This document shows positions 1-5,533 of a stretch of DNA of 5,533 nucleotides, in pieces (position 1 is the first letter of the stretch; the number at the start of each line of letters is the position of its first letter). A model generated the notes under the pieces. That model had not been told where the DNA came from. It did no database searches and saw only the letters and a list, made by a program, of their open reading frames with translations. The DNA is from Rhodothermales bacterium (GTDB lineage Bacteria > Bacteroidota > Rhodothermia > Rhodothermales > VXPQ01), in contig JANQSQ010000089.1 of the NCBI GenBank assembly GCA_028283985.1, forward strand, positions 1 to 5,533, written 5' to 3'. The position numbers and the translations under genes were made by a program.

Positions 1-135
1 TTCTACGAACGAAAACCGCTGCCCATAGCAGCATAACCCGACGTGGCACTACACTTAAAACCGCGAAAAAAACTGTCCAGTTTTATCGGACCACTTCTCC
101 GATGCCGGATAAATACTAAACCAGTACGCGCAAAT
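1..135. other. non-coding stretch downstream of the barrel gene
   Basis: No credible gene is seen on either strand. The short open frames here read as low-information peptides and continue as shadows under the barrel gene. The only structure is the double hairpin at 66-103. The left 60 bases hold nothing I recognise. Confidence 0.6.
66..103 (-). terminator. possible rho-independent terminator (two abutting hairpins plus T-run) after the barrel gene
   Basis: On the minus strand, downstream of the stop at 136-138, come a perfect 6-bp hairpin ATCGGA/TCCGAT with a 7-nt loop (103 to 85) and then directly a second perfect stem AAAACT-GGAC-AGTTTT (84 to 69). The second arm continues into T residues, 7 in all. 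The position, about 32 nt past the stop, is right for a terminator of the three-gene unit. The second stem is mostly A-T and so weak. The same bases, TGGTCCGATAAAACTGGACA, also resemble the terminal inverted repeat of some IS3-family elements, so this could be an element end instead. Confidence 0.4.
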
Positions 136-741
136 TTAGAAATAACTGTGGAGCCCGACTCTAAGGTCCCCACGCCAACCACATATAAAATCCTCATAGA
201 CTTCACGACAAATTGTTATGACAGCTCCTATCTCCATAGATAAACGTAGCACCTGTGGACCCAATTCTACCCCAAGACCTCCGTTAAATCCGAGATTTAT
301 TGATTGATCGAAAGGGCGATCAGGGGAATTAGCCGTGGAAGATATCTTATTATTATAATACCATAAGTCGATTCCCCCATATAGGTATTCTTTGACCTTG
401 GAATTGAATTTTTTTCCCATTTCCAGATTATAACGACCCGTTAGACGAAGAAGAGATTCATTGTTATCGCCTAGTGCAGGGGAAATGATCCCTTGATAAG
501 CATTGTACTGGACATTAACACCAAACATAGGAAAAATTAGAAAGTCCTTAGTTCTTTGAGGTAAACTCATAATGATATTCTCTCCATAATCATAAATAGA
601 AAAATGTATTCCTATCCCCAACACCTTGTCTTTTTTTAGAAAAGGAAGGGTTTCTTGAGCACTTGACGGACCTGCGGATAAAAGAATAGTAGCAAGTGCT
701 GTTAACAGCAGGGTGCGGAGAAATATCATGGTATATCGCAT
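136..741 (-). CDS. predicted outer-membrane beta-barrel protein, function unknown
   Basis: 201 residues, not recognised as a named family. The N-terminus is a good Sec signal peptide: R2/R9, a hydrophobic core around residues 10-22, and a likely cut after A28 in PSSA-QE, giving a mature chain of about 173 residues. The mature part has alternating, Gly- and aromatic-rich strands (LGIGIHFSIYDYG at 41-53, YLYGGIDLWYY at 119-129, NLGFNGGLGVEL at 149-160). It ends LRVGLHSYF, with a terminal Phe as in the C-terminal beta-signal read by the BAM complex. Length and pattern suit a small (about 8-strand) barrel. Two Cys (178, 187) could form a disulfide. The start is the ATG at 739-741; a second ATG four codons in (727-729) would also leave a signal peptide, and neither has a visible ribosome site. 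It begins 60 bp after the lyase-like gene ends, so co-transcription is plausible. The gene is AT-rich (28-37% GC in lines counted), unlike the repeat gene. A lipid-anchored or periplasmic beta protein is the alternative. Confidence 0.82.
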   Translation of the reverse strand: MRYTMIFLRTLLLTALATILLSAGPSSAQETLPFLKKDKVLGIGIHFSIYDYGENIIMSLPQRTKDFLIFPMFGVNVQYNAYQGIISPALGDNNESLLRLTGRYNLEMGKKFNSKVKEYLYGGIDLWYYNNKISSTANSPDRPFDQSINLGFNGGLGVELGPQVLRLSMEIGAVITICREVYEDFICGWRGDLRVGLHSYF

Positions 742-801
742 TAAGTTTAGGGCAAATAGACTGTGAATTCTGCATGTCCGCCTTGACCTGGGTTTCCTTG
801 G

Positions 802-3800
802 CTATTTCAAGAGGCTCATGCGCCGGGTTTGGGAAAAATCCCCAGCCTGTATCCTGTAGAAGTAAACCCCGCTCGGCAGGTTCCCCGCATCGAAGCGAGC
901 ATGGTGCGTTCCGGCGCGCAATTCCTTCTGCACGAGACGAGCCACTTCTCTGCCCAGGACATCGTATACAACAAGAGACACCATGGCGTCTTCGGGAAGA
1001 TCGAATTGAATCTCCGTAGACGGATTGAAGGGATTGGGGAAGTTTTGCCGGAGGGCGTACGTTTCGGGAATTACTTCCTCTACCCCTTCGGCTTTCAAAG
1101 CAGATGCCTCAGCGACATTGCTATCCGATTCAGTCTTGCCTTGCGGGTCGGGTGGATCACTTGGGATGGGACACGGCCCCGCTGAAGACGGCCGAACTTC
1201 TACATCCAGTTCGCTTGAATAAACGCTCTGCGAGGGGCTCGAATTATCCGTTGCTTCGACTCGGATGCGGAATCTGTCCCAGTTGTTAGCACCGAAGTCG
1301 ATCGCTTGGCCACTTCCGGCCGAACTCCAGCGGTCGCATGGAATATCCCTATTACGACAGACCTGATAGTACGACCAAGCATATGTGTATGGAGGTCTCC
1401 CGCCGGATGCACCTGCGGTAAAATGCCCATTTTCTCCTTCGTGGATACATGTGGGGCCTGAAAGTCCGGCACGTGGAACCGATTTTTCCAGGTTGATCTG
1501 GAAATCCGAGTCGATCATCCACATATTATCACTTTGCTTCTCAAGTCGGGCAAATCCATAATCTTTTTCCCGTGGTAAATGCACGTAGAAGGAATCGGCC
1601 TTGGGGATAGGAAAATGAATACTACCGTCAGTGGAAGAATACCGAGCAGAGCGTACAACCACGAGATCCACTTTGGTGGTATCGTTATTTGGTCGGGTAA
1701 AATACTGCCACTCCAAATCACCAGTATTTGGCAACGGCCTTTGGGCCTTAGCAAGGACAGGAGATGTGCCACCGCTTGGCAGAGCGTGAATGAAGGCAAC
1801 CGTGGTAAAATCTATTCCACTATGAATTAATTTCAGCGTCTTGATATTCACTCCTCGGCCTCTTTCATCCGAAACGTAGGTTTCTCTAGCAGTGTCGTTG
1901 TGTAAATTATAATTCGTTAGCGAACGCTCAACAGAAAATGGCTGAAGATATAATTTTTTACTGGTTTTACTTGGACCCAAGGTATTTTGATCAGATTGAT
2001 ATATATTATTCCAAACAACATTTTTTAAACTTTTATCACCATAAAGTAATGTGTCTGTATCTTCAGAATTACCATGATAATACATTGCGTAATCATTATT
2101 ACCAGTAATATTATAACTTCTTATTACGTTGATATCAACGAGATAAGGAATTGAAGGATCTTGAATGAACAATATATCACGATTATATGTTGCGGCATAT
2201 TGTGTTTGCCCTAATGCATTTTCAGCATCAAAATCTATACTGCTAGATAAAATGTCAACTTTTCCTGATGTATATCGATGTATTCTTGTTATACCTTGAT
2301 GGTTAGATACTACTCGCTCTTTATCAAGAGAAACTGCAGGGGCAGGAACTCCTCCATCAAGATACAGACTATTCCTTGTCCATACCGTCATAACATTATG
2401 ATCGTAATATTTATTCCAAGTACTGTTGGCGTTACCTCCTGTAAAGATGCTTAAAATATTAAGGTCGTCAAAATTACCCTTATCATAACCCGAGTCCATG
2501 AGATATGACGTGTCGTCCACATAATAAAGCAATTGCATCTGATCTCCTTGTTCGTGTCCCTCTCCCCGCACAATGGCATCGCCACTTTCGCCGTTGAGCA
2601 GGATATAATGCTGTCTGCCATCATCTGCCGTTCTTCTCACAACGACTTGCTGATGGCCATTTTCTCCAACTGTTCTCTCTTCAAATGGATTGCCAACAAC
2701 CGTGGGGCGTGGATCTGCACCGGGCTTAGCACGACGAGGAATAGCGATTTCTACAGGGTAAAGCGGTGATCTACTTGCAATATGGCCAATCCACGCAAAC
2801 TTTTCTCCGATCATATCGTCTCCATAATCACTAGTCCAGCGCAGCAGACTGGTGTTGTACATATTGTGTTTGTTCCCGTCGTCAAGTGGTGGCGTCTTGC
2901 CGTCCGGCGTAGAAATATCAGCTAGCCAATGGAGCGGATTCACAATAAATGGAAGTGTAAAGAGATTTCTGTAACTGGAATATTGACGGGAACGATTTAT
3001 ACGCAGTGTATGCAAGAATGGAATAACCTGACTTAGCGTAAGGTGGAAGTAATAAGCCCCCTCAGCCCAAAAATGCTTGCCGTCATCAGACTGGTACCCC
3101 CAATAGATTTCCCGTTGCCCACGGGATGGTAAAAGTACAGCTTTAAAAGATCGGCTTACGTAATCATCCATGTCACCATTAATGTCGTCAGGGTTATTCG
3201 TATTGTGTCGTTGCCAGGTAAGCGCTGCATAGCCGATGGCCACCTGCATTTTCAGGGGAGCATTTCCGGGTTCCAAAGTATATCTGTTAGATGCCCTATC
3301 ACTAAAAATCGATGGCACCCAAGTATCAGCAAGGCCTTCCAAGTCTTGAATCAAATCTGAATAATGATTCATCAGAGCAAATTTTTCAAGGGTCGACAAA
3401 ATTTTTGTTGACGTTGTATTATCATATTCGGCAATGTTGTAATACTTATAGGCATTCTCCAGTGCAAAATAAAAATCTATTGCACGAGCGACGTTTGTAA
3501 CCGGCGTCGCCCACTTGATGCCATCACCCTGTTGACTTACTCTTATCTTCCACTTACGGTCCATAAGCGCTGTCCTGAAACTTTCCACGGCCTGCGCCGC
3601 CAACGGAAGCGCCGGGGTCAGGGTCGTTGGGTCGTAATCGTTGTTTTCCAGCACATACGCGGCCAGCGCCACAAAACCTCTCGCCTGCAGACGTGCAGTG
3701 TTATCGCGTATGTTTGCAAAAGAAGTTGTGTCTTGAAAACCTTCTTTCGCCAGATCGACTATTTTTTCAAAAACCGTTTTTACTTCCATTTCTGGATTGG

Positions 3801-4110
3801 TGCGATATACTTTTTCAAGCACCTGCTTGAGACCGTACCCTATATTGCAGTTACTGGTGCAGTCGAACCCATTGAGTGAAAGAGAAGGGTGTCTAATCTG
3901 AGTACCCTTTCGAAAACGATCATTGGCCTCCCAAGGCGGCAAACAGTCCACGATCACTGCCTCGTTCTGCGCAATCGCAGGCTGAGCGGCAGAGGCGAGC
4001 AGGAGCAGTATGAGCGCAGCGGCTTGCGCCATAATCGCGAGGCCGTGTTGCAAGACGCCTGCCGTTGTGGGTGCAAAGAGTACATTTCTCATTACAGGCA
4101 AGCACTTCAT
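802..4110 (-). CDS. secreted heparinase II/III-like polysaccharide lyase-like protein with Ig-like domain and T9SS sorting tail
   Basis: 1102 residues. Order: signal peptide (hydrophobic core 28-40, likely cut after A47 in AIA-QNE); Cys-containing segment (C56, C84, C88); helical domain about 100-450, compatible with an alpha/alpha toroid, with WAEGAYYFHLTL at 348-359 and PDGKTPPLDDGN at 402-413; beta-sandwich about 485-870; Ig-like domain 881-973; linker; T9SS tail 1017-1102. The beta-sandwich carries the family's motif series: HEQGDQ (519-524) where relatives have HGHADQ, MDSGYD (538-543) for the usual VDPGxY, and HNVMTV (571-576) for HNTVxV. Known family members cleave uronic-acid polysaccharides by beta-elimination; the substrate here cannot be read. 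Y353/Y354 is a candidate catalytic Tyr. One expected zinc-ligand His appears to be Q521, so activity is uncertain. The ATG at 4108-4110 gives a long n-region; the ATG at 4090-4092 is a good alternative; the one at 4030-4032 would leave no positive charge before the core. No ribosome site decides. Export across the outer membrane by T9SS is inferred from the tail. Confidence 0.9.
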   Translation of the reverse strand: MKCLPVMRNVLFAPTTAGVLQHGLAIMAQAAALILLLLASAAQPAIAQNEAVIVDCLPPWEANDRFRKGTQIRHPSLSLNGFDCTSNCNIGYGLKQVLEKVYRTNPEMEVKTVFEKIVDLAKEGFQDTTSFANIRDNTARLQARGFVALAAYVLENNDYDPTTLTPALPLAAQAVESFRTALMDRKWKIRVSQQGDGIKWATPVTNVARAIDFYFALENAYKYYNIAEYDNTTSTKILSTLEKFALMNHYSDLIQDLEGLADTWVPSIFSDRASNRYTLEPGNAPLKMQVAIGYAALTWQRHNTNNPDDINGDMDDYVSRSFKAVLLPSRGQREIYWGYQSDDGKHFWAEGAYYFHLTLSQVIPFLHTLRINRSRQYSSYRNLFTLPFIVNPLHWLADISTPDGKTPPLDDGNKHNMYNTSLLRWTSDYGDDMIGEKFAWIGHIASRSPLYPVEIAIPRRAKPGADPRPTVVGNPFEERTVGENGHQQVVVRRTADDGRQHYILLNGESGDAIVRGEGHEQGDQMQLLYYVDDTSYLMDSGYDKGNFDDLNILSIFTGGNANSTWNKYYDHNVMTVWTRNSLYLDGGVPAPAVSLDKERVVSNHQGITRIHRYTSGKVDILSSSIDFDAENALGQTQYAATYNRDILFIQDPSIPYLVDINVIRSYNITGNNDYAMYYHGNSEDTDTLLYGDKSLKNVVWNNIYQSDQNTLGPSKTSKKLYLQPFSVERSLTNYNLHNDTARETYVSDERGRGVNIKTLKLIHSGIDFTTVAFIHALPSGGTSPVLAKAQRPLPNTGDLEWQYFTRPNNDTTKVDLVVVRSARYSSTDGSIHFPIPKADSFYVHLPREKDYGFARLEKQSDNMWMIDSDFQINLEKSVPRAGLSGPTCIHEGENGHFTAGASGGRPPYTYAWSYYQVCRNRDIPCDRWSSAGSGQAIDFGANNWDRFRIRVEATDNSSPSQSVYSSELDVEVRPSSAGPCPIPSDPPDPQGKTESDSNVAEASALKAEGVEEVIPETYALRQNFPNPFNPSTEIQFDLPEDAMVSLVVYDVLGREVARLVQKELRAGTHHARFDAGNLPSGVYFYRIQAGDFSQTRRMSLLK
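805..1062 (-). other. type IX secretion system C-terminal sorting domain (residues about 1017-1102)
   Basis: Shows the complete type A tail: LRQNFPNPFNPSTEIQF, LPEDAMVSLVVYDVLGREV, LRAGTHHARFDAGNLPSGVY, then FYRIQAG and RRMSLLK at the end. In known members this domain directs a Sec-exported protein through the outer-membrane T9SS translocon and is then removed or used for attachment. It is the strongest lineage marker in the window. Confidence 0.95.
1192..1470 (-). other. PKD/Ig-like domain of the lyase-like protein (residues about 881-973)
   Basis: Reads GLSGPTC, then SGGRPPYTYAWSYYQVC, a short loop, IPCDRWSSAG, and a strand series ending in DVEVRP. It aligns across its length with the C-terminal domain of the neighbouring repeat protein: SGP, SGG, PYTY, W, Y, Cys, Pro-Cys, Trp, Ser and Gly are shared, and the loop between the two Cys is shorter here. 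It sits between the heparinase-like beta-sandwich and the sorting tail, a normal place for a spacer or carbohydrate-contact module. Confidence 0.85.
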
Positions 4111-4130
4111 GGTTCGGGCGCTACTGTCTT

Positions 4131-5533
4131 TTACAGAGCATAAGTGACCGCAAGCGTGGCCGTGACGGAGTTGTTATTGGCGTCGGTCACCGTCAGTTCT
4201 ATCGTCGTCGACTCCGACAGCGTGAGCGTAAGGTTGCTTGCGGTGCCGCCGGAGACCCACTCCCGGCAGGGTGGCGCAGCCCTGTCGCCGGGTCCCGGAT
4301 TGGAGCAAAGCCTGTCATAGCGCCAGCTGTACGTATAGGGCGTAGCGCCTCCGCTCACGTCCGCCGTCCACTCACGGCTTATTCCGAGGCCGACTAACGA
4401 CGGCCCGCTGATCGAGGCAGTAAGCCCCGAAGCAACGGTGACTGTCACCGCAACGTGTTGCGATACGCTTGCATTCGACGGATCTTTCGCTGTCGCCGTC
4501 ACGGTTGTATAGCCTACCCGGACGGGCCTGATTGTGAGCGTACTTCCCGAGACGCTCGCGTCCGCCGGACCGATAGGTCCCTCCGTAGCCGAGTAGGTCA
4601 GGTTATCGCCGTCGGGGTCCGAAAAATAGTTGTCCAGATCGAATGTGGCCGACGAACCGTCTTCGGCCAGCGTCTGATCCGGGATGTCGTCGTCGACTAC
4701 AGGCGAACGGTTAGGAACCGTCACCTCGACGGTTTGCGACACGTCGTCTTCTCCATCGTCGGCCGTCACCGTCACCGTGGCGCTCCCTGGCGATTCGGGC
4801 GCGATCATAAGCGTCGATCCCGATACGCTCGCCGTCGCCACGCTGCTATTCGACGACGAAGCCAACCAGGTCAGGTTATCGCCGTCAGGATCCGAAAAAT
4901 AGTCGTCCAAGTCGAACGTCTCCGCCGCGTCGTCCGTGTTCAGCGTCTGATCCGCAATATCGGCATCCACCTCAGGAGGACGGTTGGAAACCGTCACCCC
5001 GACGGTTTGCGATACGTCGTCTTCTCCATCGTCCGCCGTGACCGTCACCGTAGCGCTTCCTTTCGCGATGGGCGTAATCGTGAGCGTCGATCCCGATACG
5101 CCTGCCGTCGCCGCGCTGCCGTTCGACGATTCGGCCTCGTAGTCTAAAGTATCGCCATCGTCGTCCGAGCAATAATTGTCCAGATCGAACGTGACCGCCG
5201 AGTCGCCCAGGGTCAGCGTCTGGTCCGGAATGTCGTCGCACACAGGCAAATTGTTAGGTGGTGGGTCAACGACCACATCCATCTCTTCCACCGTCACCTC
5301 GACGGTTTGCGATACGTCGTCTCGTCCGTCGTCCGCTGTCACCGTTATGGTCGCTCCGCCTATCGCCACGGGCCTGATCGTAAGCCTCGATCCCGATACG
5401 CTTGCCGTCGCCACGCTACTGTTCGACGACGAAGCCGAGTAGGTCAGGTTATCCCCGTCGGGGTCCGAAAAGTAGTCGTTCAGTCTGAACGTGGCCGACG
5501 AACCGCCTGCGGTCAGCGTCTGGTCCGGGAGGT
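4131..5533 (-). CDS. cadherin-like tandem-repeat surface protein, 5' end outside window
   Basis: The frame is open to the window edge, so the true start lies beyond 5533; the GTG at 5412-5414 is an internal Val inside a repeat. 466 codons plus a TAA stop (4131-4133) are visible. They encode one partial and three further cadherin-like repeats, each running (I)PDQTL...TFDLDNYFSDPDGDNLTY...SSVATASVSGSTLTI...ATVTVTADDGEDDVSQTVEVTV, then a PKD/Ig-like domain (about 97 residues) that ends the protein. The DxDNYFSDPDGD motif is acidic and typical of calcium-binding surface repeats in adhesins and carbohydrate-associated proteins. There is no transmembrane segment, LPXTG motif or T9SS tail at the visible C-terminus. 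GC is high (about 63-68% in lines counted). Translation ends 20 bp before the lyase-like gene starts, suggesting one transcript. An adhesin or extracellular matrix role is inferred; an enzyme domain could lie upstream, outside the window. Confidence 0.92.
   Translation of the reverse strand, partial: LPDQTLTAGGSSATFRLNDYFSDPDGDNLTYSASSSNSSVATASVSGSRLTIRPVAIGGATITVTADDGRDDVSQTVEVTVEEMDVVVDPPPNNLPVCDDIPDQTLTLGDSAVTFDLDNYCSDDDGDTLDYEAESSNGSAATAGVSGSTLTITPIAKGSATVTVTADDGEDDVSQTVGVTVSNRPPEVDADIADQTLNTDDAAETFDLDDYFSDPDGDNLTWLASSSNSSVATASVSGSTLMIAPESPGSATVTVTADDGEDDVSQTVEVTVPNRSPVVDDDIPDQTLAEDGSSATFDLDNYFSDPDGDNLTYSATEGPIGPADASVSGSTLTIRPVRVGYTTVTATAKDPSNASVSQHVAVTVTVASGLTASISGPSLVGLGISREWTADVSGGATPYTYSWRYDRLCSNPGPGDRAAPPCREWVSGGTASNLTLTLSESTTIELTVTDANNNSVTATLAVTYAL
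4134..4424 (-). other. PKD/Ig-like domain at the C-terminus of the repeat protein
   Basis: Contains SISGPS, then SGGATPYTYSWRYDRLC, a short Gly/Pro-rich loop, PPCREWVSGG, and a final strand series ending in LTVTDANNNSVTATLAV. The SGGxxPYTYxW core is the usual signature of PKD/SprB-type Ig folds in surface proteins of this bacterial group. Two Cys flank the loop and could pair. The same arrangement recurs in the next gene downstream (1192-1470). Confidence 0.85.
4434..5533 (-). repeat. tandem cadherin-like repeats, 273-bp period
   Basis: Four in-frame copies. From the 5' side of the gene they are: R1 (5232-5533, truncated by the window), R2 (4959-5231), R3 (4686-4958) and R4 (about 4434-4685, shorter at its C-terminal side). 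The anchor before the DPDGD motif recurs at plus-strand 4611, 4884, 5157 and 5457, giving spacings of 273, 273 and 300. The extra 27 bp between R1 and R2 encode an acidic/Pro-rich linker (EEMDVVVDPPPNN region). R1 and R3 are very similar at DNA level, for example around 4811-4863 against 5370-5423. R4 is the most diverged: it keeps the DPDGD half but loses the SSVATA and DDGEDD blocks. R2 has a Cys in place of Phe (YCSDDDGD) and another Cys in its preceding linker (LPVCDD), a possible disulfide. Confidence 0.93.

Noticed and set aside
3..206. Minus-strand 67-codon frame at the left edge
   Set aside because: It overlaps the end of the barrel gene in another frame, runs through the hairpins and has no recognisable features.
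742..801. Terminator or promoter between the lyase-like and barrel genes
   Set aside because: I see no stable inverted repeat with a T-run and no convincing promoter pair; only a lone GAATTC palindrome.
696..1019. Plus-strand 107-codon frame across the gap between the barrel and lyase-like genes
   Set aside because: It lies mostly antisense to the sorting-domain code, whose protein is unmistakable; the peptide looks random.
4111..4130. Frameshift joining the repeat gene and the lyase-like gene into one protein
   Set aside because: The downstream gene has its own signal peptide straight after its start, so two separate secreted proteins are the simpler reading.
4455..5147. Long plus-strand open frame (230 codons) opposite the repeat gene
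   Set aside because: Its product is an Arg-rich, repetitive peptide produced by the antisense of the GC-rich repeats; it has no domain, signal or plausible start context.
5412..5414. GTG as the start of the repeat protein
   Set aside because: The codon falls inside a repeat (SSNSSVATASVSG) and the frame continues with a matching repeat sequence, including DYFSDPDGDNLTY, up to the window edge.

Overview
The window carries three genes, all on the minus strand and closely spaced (gaps of 20 and 60 bp). They are read right to left: a partial repeat-rich surface protein (4131-5533), a large secreted heparinase II/III-like protein (802-4110), and a small predicted outer-membrane beta-barrel protein (136-741). 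No tRNA, rRNA, CRISPR array or complete mobile element is visible.

Organism: the 1102-residue protein ends in a textbook type IX secretion (T9SS) C-terminal sorting domain with the NFPNPFNPST / YDVLGREV / LPSGVYFYRI signature. Together with the high GC of the repeat gene and the sorting-domain region (about 60-68% in the lines I counted by hand), this points to a Gram-negative of the Bacteroidota/FCB group. A Rhodothermota-like lineage is my best guess; Ignavibacteria-like or uncultured FCB lineages using the same tail are alternatives. No start has a clear Shine-Dalgarno sequence, which fits that group.

Layout: 5533-4434 encodes tandem cadherin-like repeats of 91 residues (273 bp) with DPDGD-type calcium-binding motifs. 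4424-4134 encodes a PKD/Ig-like domain that ends the protein without a sorting tail. The next gene follows after 20 bp and has a signal peptide, a helical (alpha/alpha) domain, a heparinase II/III beta-sandwich, an Ig-like domain clearly related to the one ending the previous gene, a linker and the T9SS tail. After 60 bp comes a 201-residue protein with a signal peptide and a C-terminal aromatic beta-signal. 1-135 is non-coding as far as I can see and holds two abutting small hairpins that could be a terminator or the end of an insertion sequence.

How they may work together (inference): a cell-surface or secreted module combining an adhesin-like protein, a T9SS-exported polysaccharide-active enzyme or binder, and an outer-membrane barrel. 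The most noteworthy signals are the sharp base-composition mosaic inside the lyase-like gene (about 31% GC in the beta-sandwich, about 62% in the tail), the Ig-like domain shared by adjacent genes, and an apparent His-to-Gln change at an expected zinc-ligand position of the heparinase fold.
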